NCBI GenBank assembly: GCA_945957365.1
Contig: CAMFKI010000003.1
Span: 1-64,000, forward strand
Origin: an uncultured Alphaproteobacteria bacterium
Lineage (GTDB): Bacteria > Pseudomonadota > Alphaproteobacteria > Rhizobiales > Aestuariivirgaceae
Direction: 5' to 3'
Length of the DNA stretch: 64,000 bases
Part shown: piece by piece, positions 41,974-52,346 of the stretch
Layout: each line of letters opens with the position of its first letter
Numbering within the stretch: the stretch's first letter is position 1
Made by a program: the position numbers and the translations under genes
Notes under the pieces: generated by a model
Seen by the model: the letters and a program-made list of their open reading frames with translations, nothing else
Told to the model about the DNA's origin: nothing
The model's database searches: none

Positions 41974-42725
41974 TCATTCACCTCGACCACGTCCGGCGTC
42001 TGCCAGACCAGATGCTGACCGCCGTCCAGCGCGATCATCTGCCCCGTCAGCGACGGTTGTGACAATATGAATTTGACGGCGCCCGAAATCTCCGCCGGCG
42101 ACGTGCCGCGGCCCAGAAGCGTCAGCTTGGCCTGTTTGTCGAACTCCGCCTGGTCCATGCGGGCCGAGGGCAGTGCCGGCCCGGGACCGATGGCATTGAC
42201 CCGGATGCGGGGCGCCAGCGCCTGGGCCAGCGTGCGGGTGGCGGTCCACAGGCCCGACTTCGACGTGGTGTAGGAAAAGAACTTCGGGTTCAGCTTCCAC
42301 ACCCGCTGGTCGATGATCGAGATGATGTTGCCCTCCTCGCCCTCGGGCAGCTGCCGGGCGAAGGCCTGCGACAGGAACACCGGTGCGCGCAGGTTGGTGT
42401 CGAGATGCGCGGCCCAGCTGGCCTTGCTGATCGAGCCCACCTCGTCCGGCTCGAACAGCGAGGCGTTGTTGATGAGGCTCGTGAGGCCGCCCAGGCCGGC
42501 CGATGCTTCCGCCACCAGCCGGTCGGGCACGTCGACGTCCGAGAGGTCGCCGCGCACGATGACGGCGCGCTGCCCGATGTTGCGGATGAAGCTCGCCACC
42601 TCCTCGGCCTCGGCGAGCGAGGCGTTGCAGTGCACGGCCACGTCCCAGCCATCCTTGGCGAGATCGAGCGCCAGCCTCCGGCCGATGCGCTTGGCCGACC
42701 CCGTGACGAGAACCGATTTCCTCAT
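41970..42725 (-). CDS. SDR oxidoreductase of the pteridine reductase (PTR1/FolM) type
   Basis: A 251-residue short-chain dehydrogenase. The cofactor motif is TGSAKRIG (residues 8-15), the TGxxxRxG form that favours NADPH. The catalytic residues read Asp139-x12-Tyr152-x3-Lys156: aspartate replaces the usual serine, with the same spacing as the Asp-Tyr-Lys triad of Leishmania PTR1. Overlap with folB suggests reduction of dihydropterin or dihydrofolate. The stop of the cupin gene upstream overlaps its ATG. I see no dihydrofolate reductase (folA) gene in the window. Confidence 0.8.
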   Translation of the reverse strand: MRKSVLVTGSAKRIGRRLALDLAKDGWDVAVHCNASLAEAEEVASFIRNIGQRAVIVRGDLSDVDVPDRLVAEASAGLGGLTSLINNASLFEPDEVGSISKASWAAHLDTNLRAPVFLSQAFARQLPEGEEGNIISIIDQRVWKLNPKFFSYTTSKSGLWTATRTLAQALAPRIRVNAIGPGPALPSARMDQAEFDKQAKLTLLGRGTSPAEISGAVKFILSQPSLTGQMIALDGGQHLVWQTPDVVEVNE

Positions 42726-43093
42726 GCGGCGGGCTTCGGCATGAGGATGACGTAATGCTTCTTCACCGTCTTCACCGTCTCCCATGTGCCCTTGAAGCCG
42801 GCGGGGATGATGAAGGCGTCGCCCTTCTTCAGCGTCCAGGACTTGCCCTCCTCGTTGGTGAGGATGGCCTTGCCCGCGATGAAGTGACAGAATTCCCACT
42901 CGGCGTAATCGACCTTCACCTTGCCCGGCGTCGATTCCCAGATGCCGCAATAGAGCCGGTCATCCTCGCCGGTGAAGTGGTTCCAGGTCCTGGTGCGGTA
43001 CTTGCCCTTGATGAGCTTTTCGGCGTCGGGCTTGCCCTTCTCGGGCGTGGGGGCATGCTTGCCCTTGCTCTTCATCACCACAATGTCGGCCAT
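42722..43093 (-). CDS. Cupin-domain protein (ureidoglycine aminohydrolase-like cupin)
   Basis: A 123-residue single cupin of the Cupin_3 class: GIWESTPGKVKVDYAEWEFCHFIAGK followed by LKKGDAFIIPAGFKGTWET, the paired motifs that form the metal-binding barrel. Glu and Cys/His are present, but the full His triad is not. Function unknown. The ATG at 43093 follows agggacgtgac. It overlaps the SDR gene, so it starts the cupin-SDR-folB operon, 11 bp from the CCA-adding enzyme gene upstream. Confidence 0.82.
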   Translation of the reverse strand: MADIVVMKSKGKHAPTPEKGKPDAEKLIKGKYRTRTWNHFTGEDDRLYCGIWESTPGKVKVDYAEWEFCHFIAGKAILTNEEGKSWTLKKGDAFIIPAGFKGTWETVKTVKKHYVILMPKPAA

Positions 43094-43104
43094 GTCACGT
43101 CCCT

Positions 43105-44286
43105 CTATGACAGTCGTTTCAGCAGCTCTTCGCGCGTCGGCTGGAAGTCGGACGCGACCCACCAGTCCTCGAGGCTCTTCAGCAATACGCCGATTTCGGG
43201 CCCGGGGCTCATGCCGGCGGCAAGAAGATCGCGCCCTGCAACCGGAAGGCTGGGAACGGGCCAGCGATCCGGCAATTCCAGCAATTCGCGCCACCCTGCG
43301 TCGTCCAGCGGCGCGTCGGAGCGAGCCCAAGCGATGTGCACGAGGTCACGCCACGCCCCTGCGCCCTGCTGGTAGAGCACGGCGCGCTGCTCCTTCGGGC
43401 GCAATGCGGGCGTGGGCGGCATCGACACCACGATGGCCTCCAGCCGCTGGGCTTCGCTGTTGGACAGCCGCCAGCGCTCCGGCATGGCCAGCGGATCCTG
43501 CGCCAGCACGGCCAGCCTGAGAAGAGGATCGGGCGGCAGGCGGCCGAGCACACGCCACTCCTCCGTATACGGAAGAAGGTGCGCGAGGATGCCCCGCTCG
43601 GCCATCAGCTTCAGCGTCGCGACCGCGCCCGGTGCCGCCATCAGCTTGAACATCTCCTGCCGGACGCGCTCGGCCGAGAGGCCGTCGAGCCCCGCCTTCA
43701 GCCGCGTGCAGGCGGCAAGGCCCAATGCATCGGGGTCGCCATGGCCATAGCGCGCATGGAAGCGGAAAAACCGCAGGATGCGCAGGTAGTCCTCGGCGAT
43801 GCGCTGCGCGGGATCGCCGACGAAGATGACGCGGCGAGACTGCACGTCCGGCAGGCCGTTGACGAAATCGGAGATGACGCCGCGCGCATCGCAGTAGAGC
43901 GCGTTCATGGTGAAGTCGCGGCGCCGGGCGTCGGCCTGCCAGTCGTCGGTGAAGGCCACCCTGGCGCGGCGCCCGTCGGTCTCCACGTCATGGCGCAGTG
44001 TCGTCACCTCGAAGGGGCGATGCTCGACCACCACCGTCACTGTGCCATGCTCGATGCCGGTGGGGTGCACGCCCATGCCGGCCGCGGTACAGGCCGCCGT
44101 CACCTGCGCGGGCGACAGCGTGGTGGCGACATCGACTTCCGTCACCTCCTCGCCGAGCAGCGCGTTGCGCACGGCGCCGCCCGCCACGCGGCCTTCGCCA
44201 CCCGCCGCCGCGAGGGTGGCGAGGAGGCGCTGCAGGGCAGGCTCGCCGAGCCACGGCGCCGCGCTGAGGGAGGGAAGCTTCGTCAT
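43105..44286 (-). CDS. cca: CCA-adding tRNA nucleotidyltransferase (class II)
   Basis: A 393-residue class II nucleotidyltransferase that adds or repairs the 3' CCA of tRNA. The head-domain motif GGAVRNALLG (36-45) precedes the catalytic acidic pair, which reads Glu50-Val-Asp52 instead of the usual DxD. RRRDFTMNALY and the neck motif RIAEDYLRILRFFRFHARYG follow. A poly(A) polymerase cannot be fully excluded. The ATG at 44286 overlaps the Nudix stop by 4 bp. Confidence 0.88.
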   Translation of the reverse strand: MTKLPSLSAAPWLGEPALQRLLATLAAAGGEGRVAGGAVRNALLGEEVTEVDVATTLSPAQVTAACTAAGMGVHPTGIEHGTVTVVVEHRPFEVTTLRHDVETDGRRARVAFTDDWQADARRRDFTMNALYCDARGVISDFVNGLPDVQSRRVIFVGDPAQRIAEDYLRILRFFRFHARYGHGDPDALGLAACTRLKAGLDGLSAERVRQEMFKLMAAPGAVATLKLMAERGILAHLLPYTEEWRVLGRLPPDPLLRLAVLAQDPLAMPERWRLSNSEAQRLEAIVVSMPPTPALRPKEQRAVLYQQGAGAWRDLVHIAWARSDAPLDDAGWRELLELPDRWPVPSLPVAGRDLLAAGMSPGPEIGVLLKSLEDWWVASDFQPTREELLKRLS

Positions 44287-44912
44287 GCCGGTTCGTACAT
44301 CAGGCGATAGAGGTTGCGGATCATGCCGGCGGTTGCGCCCCAGATGTAGCGCCCCTGCCAGGGCATGGCGTAATAGTAGCGCGTCCGGCCCTGCCAGTCG
44401 CGCGAATGGCGCTCGTGGTGCGCCGGGTCCATCAGGAAATCCAGCGGCACCTCGAAGACGTCCTTCACCTCGGCCTCCTGCGGCGTCACGCGGAAGCCGG
44501 GCCGCAGCATGGCCACCACCGGTACCACGCGGTAATTGGTGGAGGTGAGGTAGGTGTCGAGGAAGCCCAGCGGTTCGACGAAGGATGGCGCGATGCCCGT
44601 CTCCTCCTCCATCTCGCGGAGCGCGGCGGCGGTGGCGTCCTGGTCCGTGGCGTCGATCCGTCCACCGGGGAAGGCGATCTGCCCGGCGTGGCGGCGCAGA
44701 TGCGGCTGGCGCTCGGTGAGCAGCAGGGTCAGGCCATCGGCCCGCGGCACCACGGGCACCAGCACGGCGGCGGGCTTCGGTTCCTCGTGCTGAGGGATCA
44801 TCCGGGCCGTCGGGTTCAGGTCGTCGTCGCTGAAACTGTGGAGCGGCGGCGGCGCGACGTGCAACCGCCGGGCCGCGAGCGCCCGGAACGCCGCTTCCTC
44901 GCCCGTCGTCAC
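44283..44912 (-). CDS. CoA pyrophosphatase-type Nudix hydrolase
   Basis: A 209-residue Nudix enzyme. The Nudix box is seen as GGRIDATDQDATAAALREMEEETGI, preceded by HLRRHAGQIAFPGG, a segment characteristic of the CoA pyrophosphatase (NudL/YeaB) subfamily. It would hydrolyse CoA or acyl-CoA to phosphopantetheine and 3',5'-ADP. It overlaps the DUF1285 gene upstream and cca downstream by 4 bp each, in an order that is common in Rhizobiales. Confidence 0.88.
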   Translation of the reverse strand: MTTGEEAAFRALAARRLHVAPPPLHSFSDDDLNPTARMIPQHEEPKPAAVLVPVVPRADGLTLLLTERQPHLRRHAGQIAFPGGRIDATDQDATAAALREMEEETGIAPSFVEPLGFLDTYLTSTNYRVVPVVAMLRPGFRVTPQEAEVKDVFEVPLDFLMDPAHHERHSRDWQGRTRYYYAMPWQGRYIWGATAGMIRNLYRLMYEPA

Positions 44913-45490
44913 GGAGCGATCCCGATCTCGGCCGCCTTCTGCATCGGATAGAACCGGCCCGCCGACCAGACGCCGAACCAGCCATCCTCCACCATGCCTG
45001 CCGCCGCGAGGTCATAGAACAGCGCGCGGCTGACCAGCGCCTCGAGCTCCGCGCGCACCATCACGTAGGGTTTGAGGCCATCGGTGCCATCTTCCACTGC
45101 AAAGCGCAGCGGGTGGGCCTCGTCCACCGTCACGGCATCCTCGACATTGGTCTCGAAATGGAGGGTCTGGGTCTTGCCCTCGCCCTCGATCCGCATGCGG
45201 ACTGCGGTGAACGGCGCGTCGTCGACGCGGATCCCCACCTTTTCCACCGGCGTCACCAGATAGTATTTCCCGTCGGCATCGCGCCGCAGCACGGAGGCGA
45301 AGAGCTGGACCAGCGGTTTTCGCCCGATGGGCGAGTTCATGTAGAACCAGGTGCCGTCCTGGGCGATGCGCATGTCGATGTCGCCGCAGAACGGCGGATT
45401 CCACAGGTGGACCGGGGCCGGGCCCCTGGCCTTCGGCACCTCCCCCAGCCCTTTCAGGGGGTTGCTCGCATCTCGCTGATCCGTGTTCAT
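44909..45490 (-). CDS. DUF1285-domain protein
   Basis: A 193-residue cytosolic protein of the DUF1285 family, recognised from the block CGDIDMRIAQDGTWFYMNSPIGRKPLVQLFASVLRRD and the C-terminal FYDLAAAGMVEDGWFGVWSAG. Function unknown. I chose the ATG at 45490 over one at 45556; the family similarity begins well after both. It is the first gene of DUF1285-Nudix-cca. It is divergent from the moxR-like gene; the 128 bp between them should hold both promoters. Confidence 0.85.
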   Translation of the reverse strand: MNTDQRDASNPLKGLGEVPKARGPAPVHLWNPPFCGDIDMRIAQDGTWFYMNSPIGRKPLVQLFASVLRRDADGKYYLVTPVEKVGIRVDDAPFTAVRMRIEGEGKTQTLHFETNVEDAVTVDEAHPLRFAVEDGTDGLKPYVMVRAELEALVSRALFYDLAAAGMVEDGWFGVWSAGRFYPMQKAAEIGIAP

Positions 45491-45618
45491 TTTTCGGTCA
45501 TGACGGGTGAGTCGGACTGTCCTTGCCGCCTCTTTTAGGCCATTCTCGTTCCGCAAAGGGTGAAATCAGGTGAGGCGGCCCGCGGCGTGGCCTCTCGCAG
45601 CATACGATAGTGAGCGCA

Positions 45619-46614
<996 letters not shown>

Positions 46615-46618
46615 GCTG

Positions 46619-47497
46619 ATGTCCACCGCCCAGGCCCTCAGCTTCGCCGACCGCGCCGCGGCCCAGGCCCGCGCGCTGCCTCCGCTCCTGGTGGAAGCCG
46701 AGCGCATTGCCGCGACGGTGATCCTGGGCGAGCACGGGCGGCGGCGCGCCGGCCCGGGCGAAAGCTTCTGGCAGTTTAGGCCCTACGTCTCGGGCGACTC
46801 GAGCCAGCGCATCGACTGGCACAAGTCGGCGCGCGCCGACCGGGTCTATATCCGCGAGAACGAGTGGGAAGCGGCGAACACCCTGTGGGTCTGGTCGTCG
46901 CCCGCCATTTCCATGACCTTCAAGTCGCATCTGGCCCAGGTGAGCAAGCGCGAGCGTGCCCAGCTCATGATGCTCGCGGTCGCCGCGCTGGCGGCGCGGG
47001 CGGGTGAACGGGTGGGCGCACTCGGGTCGCCCTTCGCGCCCGATCACACCCGCGGCCAGCTGGTGAAGATCGCCGACTGGTTCCTGAAATCCGAAGGCGC
47101 AGCGCTGCCGGCGGTCACGCGACTGCCGCGCTTTTCCGGCGCGGTGCTCGCGGGCGATTTCTTCGATCCGCCGGAGGAGATCGCCCGCGCCATGGCGCCG
47201 CTCGCCGAAGCGGGCGTCAGGGGGCATTTGCTGCAAGTCGTGGACCCGGCGGAGGAAACGCTGCCCTATGCCGGGCGCGTCGAGTTCCACGAGATGGCGG
47301 GGCCCCTGCGCTTCCTGTCATCGAAGGCGGAGACGCTGCGCGGCGCCTATGGCGAGCGCCTCGCCGCGCACCGCGACGCGTTGCGCGACATGTGCCGGCG
47401 CATCGGCTGGAGCTTCGCCATTCACCGCACCGACGAAGCCCCGGCGCGCGCCCTGCTGGCGCTGCATGCCCAGATTTCCGGCGAGGCGATGCGATGA
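46619..47497 (+). CDS. DUF58-domain protein
   Basis: A 292-residue protein of the DUF58 family, which carries a degenerate VWA-like fold. The family signature is GPGESFWQFRPYVSGDSSQRIDWHKSARADRVYIRE near residue 45-80. No membrane segment precedes it, unlike many DUF58 proteins. It is thought to work with MoxR ATPases. The ATG at 46619 is 4 bp after the moxR stop and its own stop overlaps the next gene (ATGA). Confidence 0.88.
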   Translation: MSTAQALSFADRAAAQARALPPLLVEAERIAATVILGEHGRRRAGPGESFWQFRPYVSGDSSQRIDWHKSARADRVYIRENEWEAANTLWVWSSPAISMTFKSHLAQVSKRERAQLMMLAVAALAARAGERVGALGSPFAPDHTRGQLVKIADWFLKSEGAALPAVTRLPRFSGAVLAGDFFDPPEEIARAMAPLAEAGVRGHLLQVVDPAEETLPYAGRVEFHEMAGPLRFLSSKAETLRGAYGERLAAHRDALRDMCRRIGWSFAIHRTDEAPARALLALHAQISGEAMR

Positions 47498-50289
47498 GCC
47501 TGCTCGGCGCAATCACCTTCGCCACGCCCGCCGCATTGGCGGCCCTGCTGTTGCTGCCGGTGATCTGGTGGCTGCTGCGCTTCACCCCGCCGCGCCCCGA
47601 AACCGTGCGCTTTCCGGCGATCCGCCTGCTGCTCGGCCTGCGCAACCGCGAGGAACAGCCCGACAAGACGCCATGGTGGCTGCTGCTGGTCCGCCTGCTG
47701 CTGGCCGCCCTCGTGATCCTCGGGGTGGCGCAGCCGCTCTATGCGCCGGGCCGCATCGGCCAGCTGGTGCAGACCCCGGTGCTGCTCGTCGTCGACGACG
47801 GCTGGGCGGCCGCGAAGGAGTGGGACGCGCGTCTGGCCGTGATGGCCGAGGTTCTGGACAACGCCGCCGCGGGCGGCGCACCGGTCACGCTCGCCACCAC
47901 GACGCCCGATCTGCGCCCGCAGGCACTGGAGCCGCAGGCCGCCGCCGATCTCAGGGCACGCGCCGCAGCGCTGGAGCCGCGCGCCTTCGACCCGGACCGC
48001 ATGGGCCTGCTGAAGCGGCTGGACGAAGCTTTCGCGCAGCAATCCGCGCTGCGGGTGATCTGGCTGTCGGACGGCATCGACGACGGCTCGGCCGGGGACT
48101 TCGCGGCGGGACTGCAGAAACTCGCGGGCGGCCGGGCCTCGGTGGAAGCGATCCTGCCGTCATCGGCACAGCTGCCGCTGGCACTGGTGACGCCGGGCCT
48201 CGACGGCGGCAAGATCAAGGTCACCGTGCTGCGCACGCCGGGCGGACCGGCGCAGACCGTGTCGGTTGCCGCGACCGCCAGCAATGGCCGAAGCTTCGGC
48301 GACGTCGCCGTCGCCTTCAACCCCGGCGCCACCTCGGCTGACGGCGTCATCGAACTTCCCACCGAGCTCCGCAACGAGGTCGGCCGCATCGCCGTCAAGG
48401 ACGAGCGCAATGCCGCGGCGGTGTTCCTGATGGACGATCGCTGGCGGCGCAAGACGGTGGCGATGATGTCGGGCACCGCGCTCGAAATGTCGGAGCCGTT
48501 GCTGGCGCCTCTCTACTACGTGCAGCGCGCGCTCGACCCCTATGCCGAGGTGAGCCAGCCCAACGACACGCCGGCGCTCAAGACCCAGCTCGATCAGGGC
48601 CTGTCCATGCTGGTGCTGGCCGACATCGGCGTGCTGCCGGGCGAGCAGCAGGAAATGATCTCGCGCTGGGTCGACAATGGCGGCGTGCTGGTGCGCTTTG
48701 CCGGCCCCCGCTTCGCCGGCGCCCAGGACGGGCTGGTGCCGGTGACGCTGCGCGCCGGCGACCGCTCGCTCGGCAGCGCTCTCAGCTGGGAGACGCCGCA
48801 GCCGATGCAGCCCTTTCCCGACAAGAGCCCGTTTGCCGGGCTGACGCCGGACCCTTCCGTGAAGGTGACGCGCCAGGTGCTGGCGGAGCCCGATTCCGAC
48901 CTGCCCGGAAAGGTCTGGGCCAGCCTTGCCGACGGCACGCCGCTGGTGACTGCCCGGAAGGAGGGCAAGGGGCTGATCGTGCTGTTCCACGTCACCGCCA
49001 ATGCCGACTGGTCGAACCTTCCTGTGTCCGGCCTGTTCGTCGAGATGCTGCGCCGCGTGCTCGACCTCGCACCGGCCGCCGGCAGCGGCGCCAAGAGCGG
49101 CACGGCGGCGAGCGATGCCCAGGCCTTCGTGCCCTTCCTGGCGCTCGACGGCTTCGGCGACCTCGCCAACCCCGCCCCTGACATCCAGCCCATTCCCGCC
49201 GCCGCCATCGACAAGGTGCGCGCCACGCCGGCAACGCCGCCGGGCCTCTACCGTCGCGGCGAGCAGGAGCGTTCGATCAACATCACCCGCACCGGCAACG
49301 GCCTCACGCCGGTGGGAGACCTTCCCGCGGGCGTCGCCACCCGCGCGCTCGCCCCATTGCCGGCGCTGCCGCTCGCACCCTACGCCTTCGGGCTCGCCAT
49401 GCTCTTGTTCCTTGCCGACTGCTGCGCCGCGCTGTTCCTCGGCGGCGGTCTCACCCGCCTGCGCCAGCGCCGTGCCGCCATGGCGGGGATGATGGCGCTG
49501 GCGCTGATCGCCGCCTGGCATCCGGCACCGCTTCACGCGCAGACGGCCGATGACTTCGCGATGCAGAACGCCCTCGAGACCCGCCTCGCCTATGTGAAGA
49601 GCGGCGACGCCACCATCGACAAGGTCAGCGAACAGGGCCTGAAGGGCCTGGGCGAGATGCTGCGCGAGCGCACCTCCGTCAACACCGGCGATCCCGTGGG
49701 CGTCGACATCGAACGCGACGAACTGGTGTTCTTCCCGCTGCTCTACTGGCCGGTCAGGGCCGACGCGCCGGCGCCCTCGGATGCGGCCCTCGCCCGCATG
49801 GACGCCTACATGAAGGGCGGCGGCACCATCTTCTTCGACCTGCGCGACGACGGCACGGGTGCGGATGCGGTGAACGGCGGGGCGGGCGGCGCCTCCGAGG
49901 CCCTGCGCCGAATCCTCGCCAAGCTCGACATTCCGCCGCTCGAACCCGTGCCACCCTCGCACGTTCTGACCAAGAGCTTCTACCTCCTCGACCGCTTCCC
50001 CGGCCGTTATGACGGCGGCAAGCTGTGGGTCGAACGCGCCGACAGCGAAGGCGCCACCGCCGGCAACACCGATGGCGTCAGCGGCATCATCATCGGCTCC
50101 AACGACTATGCCGCGGCCTGGGCCATGGATGACAATGGCGACCCGCTCTATGCGTCCATCCCGGGCACCGACCGGCAGCGCGAATTCGCCATCCGCACCG
50201 GCATCAACATCGTGATGTATGCGCTGACCGGCAACTACAAGGCCGACCAGGTGCACGTGCCCGACCTGCTCGAACGGCTGGGGCAGTGA
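47494..50289 (+). CDS. BatA-like/DUF4159 large membrane protein
   Basis: A 931-residue inner-membrane protein. The first 90 residues are the aerotolerance-regulator (BatA) N-terminal region with two helices (FATPAALAALLLLPVIWWLL and WLLLVRLLLAALVILGVAQ). A large periplasmic or cytosolic part follows with a VWA-like segment (VLLVVDDGWAAAKEW), then a central membrane region (about 625-690) and a C-terminal DUF4159 domain starting MQNALETRLAYVKSGD. It overlaps both neighbours (ATGA, TGATG). Function unknown; possibly an envelope stress or assembly complex with MoxR. Confidence 0.85.
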   Translation: MSLLGAITFATPAALAALLLLPVIWWLLRFTPPRPETVRFPAIRLLLGLRNREEQPDKTPWWLLLVRLLLAALVILGVAQPLYAPGRIGQLVQTPVLLVVDDGWAAAKEWDARLAVMAEVLDNAAAGGAPVTLATTTPDLRPQALEPQAAADLRARAAALEPRAFDPDRMGLLKRLDEAFAQQSALRVIWLSDGIDDGSAGDFAAGLQKLAGGRASVEAILPSSAQLPLALVTPGLDGGKIKVTVLRTPGGPAQTVSVAATASNGRSFGDVAVAFNPGATSADGVIELPTELRNEVGRIAVKDERNAAAVFLMDDRWRRKTVAMMSGTALEMSEPLLAPLYYVQRALDPYAEVSQPNDTPALKTQLDQGLSMLVLADIGVLPGEQQEMISRWVDNGGVLVRFAGPRFAGAQDGLVPVTLRAGDRSLGSALSWETPQPMQPFPDKSPFAGLTPDPSVKVTRQVLAEPDSDLPGKVWASLADGTPLVTARKEGKGLIVLFHVTANADWSNLPVSGLFVEMLRRVLDLAPAAGSGAKSGTAASDAQAFVPFLALDGFGDLANPAPDIQPIPAAAIDKVRATPATPPGLYRRGEQERSINITRTGNGLTPVGDLPAGVATRALAPLPALPLAPYAFGLAMLLFLADCCAALFLGGGLTRLRQRRAAMAGMMALALIAAWHPAPLHAQTADDFAMQNALETRLAYVKSGDATIDKVSEQGLKGLGEMLRERTSVNTGDPVGVDIERDELVFFPLLYWPVRADAPAPSDAALARMDAYMKGGGTIFFDLRDDGTGADAVNGGAGGASEALRRILAKLDIPPLEPVPPSHVLTKSFYLLDRFPGRYDGGKLWVERADSEGATAGNTDGVSGIIIGSNDYAAAWAMDDNGDPLYASIPGTDRQREFAIRTGINIVMYALTGNYKADQVHVPDLLERLGQ

Positions 50290-52346
50290 TGAACTGGAAC
50301 GTCTCCTTCGAACCCGTCCTGCCCTGGGCCTTCATCGCGGTGATGGGCGTGGCCGGCGTCGCGCTCCTGGTCATGCTGGCGCTGGGCCGGTCGCGCGGCA
50401 CGGCGCTGCGTGCGGTGGCCTTCGCGCTGCTGCTGGCGGCCCTCGCCAACCCGGTCATCCGCAACGAGGCCCGCCAGCCACTCCCCGACATCGCGGTGGC
50501 GGTGATCGATCATTCGCTGAGCCAGCAGAGCGGCGAGCGGATGCAGCGCACCGATGCCGCGGTCGCGGCGCTGAAGGACGCGGTGGCGCGGCTGCCCAAC
50601 ACCGAACTCCGCACCGTCGAGGTCAAGTCCGGCGCCAGCAGCGAGGATGACGGCACGCGGGCCTTCGAGGTGCTGAACCGGGCCTTGGGCGACATTCCGC
50701 CCGAGCGTTTCGCCGGCGCCATCATGATCACCGACGGCGAAGTCCATGACGCGCCTGCCGACCCCGCCAAGAGCGGCATCGGCGGCCCGCTGCATGCCCT
50801 CATCACCGGCTCGAAATCCGAGAAGGACCGGCAGATCGTCATCGAGAAGGCGCCGCGCTTCGGCATGGTGGGCCAGCAGCAGACCATCGCCTTCCGCCTC
50901 GATGAGGCCAACGGGCCGGGCCAGTCCGTGCCGGTCACCGTCTCGGTGGGCGGTGCCGCACCCTCGACCATCGACGTCACGCCGGGCCAGACCGTCGAGG
51001 TGCCCATCACGGTCGATCATGCCGGGCAGAACATCGTCGAGATCACCGCGCCGCCGCTCGACGGCGAGATCTCGCTGCAGAACAACCGCGCCGTCGCGGT
51101 GATCGACGGCGTGCGCGACCGGCTGCGCGTGCTGCTGGTGTCGGGCGAGCCCCACCCCGGCGAGCGCACCTGGCGCAACCTGCTGAAGTCGGATGCCTCG
51201 GTCGACCTCGTGCACTTCACCATCCTGCGGCCGCCGGAGAAGCAGGACGGCACGCCGACGAAGGAACTGGCGCTCATCGCCTTCCCGACGCGCGAACTCT
51301 TCGTCGACAAGCTCGACCAGTTCGACCTCGTCATCTTCGACCGCTACCGCCGCCAGTCGGTGCTGCCCGCCGCCTACATGTACAACATCGCGCAGTACGT
51401 GAAGAACGGCGGCGCCGTGCTGATCGCCTCCGGCCCCGATCTCGCCGCCGACGACGGGCTCTACTCGACGCCGCTTTCCGAGATCATGACGGCGGTGCCG
51501 ACGGGCGACGTGGTCGAGAAGCCTTTCAAGCCGGCGCTCACCGAGCAGGGCCAGAAGCACCCGGTGACCAAGGACCTGCCGGGCTCGGCCGGCAGCACGC
51601 CGAGCTGGGGCCGCTGGTTCCGCCTCGTCGACACCACCGCCAAGCCCGAGGAGACCGTCATGTCGGGTCCCGACGGCAAGCCGCTGCTCGTGCTGTCGCG
51701 CCAGGACAAGGGCCGCGTGGCGCAGCTGCTCTCCGATCAGGGTTGGCTGTGGGCGCGCGGCTACGAGGGCGGCGGACCGCAGAGCGAGCTGCTGCGCCGC
51801 CTCGCCCACTGGCTGATGAAGGAGCCGGACCTCGAGGAGGAGGCCCTCACCGGGCACCAGCAAGGCAACAACCTGGTGATCGAGCGCCGCACCATGGGTG
51901 ACAGCGCCGAACCCGTCACGGTGACGCTGCCCTCCGGCAAGACCGCCACGGTGACACTGAACAAGGTCTCGCCCGGCCGCTTCCAGGGTGCGCTTCCGGT
52001 GACCGAGGCCGGCCTGCACCGCCTCGCCGACGGAAAGCTGGTTTCGGTCGCCGCCACCGGCAGCGGCGATGCGCGTGAAATGGCCAACCTGCGGGCCACG
52101 ACCGCCGTGCTGGACCCGGTGGCGAAGGCGACCGGCGGCGGCATCGACTGGCTGGAAGACGGCATGCCGAACGTGATCAAGGTGTCCGCCGGGCGACGGA
52201 CCTCGGGCGCGGGCTGGATCGGGCTGCGCGCCAACGACACCTACCGGGTCCAGGCCGTCTCGGACACGCCGCTGTTCTCGACGTTGCTAGGCCTCGCAGC
52301 GCTGCTCTTCGGGCTGGGCGCCATGTGGTATCGCGAAGGCCGCTGA
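50289..52346 (+). CDS. Membrane protein with glutamine-amidotransferase-like domain
   Basis: A 685-residue protein with two N-terminal helices (AFIAVMGVAGVALLVMLALG, ALRAVAFALLLAALANPVI) and a C-terminal helix (LFSTLLGLAALLFGLGAMWY). In between lie a VWA-like start (VAVIDHSLSQQSG) and a class I amidotransferase-like segment (LRVLLVSGEPHPGERTWRNLLKSD, VKNGGAVLIASGPD) that lacks the catalytic Cys. It completes the MoxR/DUF58/DUF4159 operon and should act with it. The last 60 bases overlap the convergent GNAT gene. Confidence 0.82.
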   Translation: MNWNVSFEPVLPWAFIAVMGVAGVALLVMLALGRSRGTALRAVAFALLLAALANPVIRNEARQPLPDIAVAVIDHSLSQQSGERMQRTDAAVAALKDAVARLPNTELRTVEVKSGASSEDDGTRAFEVLNRALGDIPPERFAGAIMITDGEVHDAPADPAKSGIGGPLHALITGSKSEKDRQIVIEKAPRFGMVGQQQTIAFRLDEANGPGQSVPVTVSVGGAAPSTIDVTPGQTVEVPITVDHAGQNIVEITAPPLDGEISLQNNRAVAVIDGVRDRLRVLLVSGEPHPGERTWRNLLKSDASVDLVHFTILRPPEKQDGTPTKELALIAFPTRELFVDKLDQFDLVIFDRYRRQSVLPAAYMYNIAQYVKNGGAVLIASGPDLAADDGLYSTPLSEIMTAVPTGDVVEKPFKPALTEQGQKHPVTKDLPGSAGSTPSWGRWFRLVDTTAKPEETVMSGPDGKPLLVLSRQDKGRVAQLLSDQGWLWARGYEGGGPQSELLRRLAHWLMKEPDLEEEALTGHQQGNNLVIERRTMGDSAEPVTVTLPSGKTATVTLNKVSPGRFQGALPVTEAGLHRLADGKLVSVAATGSGDAREMANLRATTAVLDPVAKATGGGIDWLEDGMPNVIKVSAGRRTSGAGWIGLRANDTYRVQAVSDTPLFSTLLGLAALLFGLGAMWYREGR

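Noticed and set aside
48160..50256. A 698-codon open frame antisense to the DUF4159 gene
   Set aside because: High GC keeps antisense frames open. The translation is low in complexity (Gly/Arg/Ala/His rich), has no domain, and the plus-strand frame carries recognisable domains.
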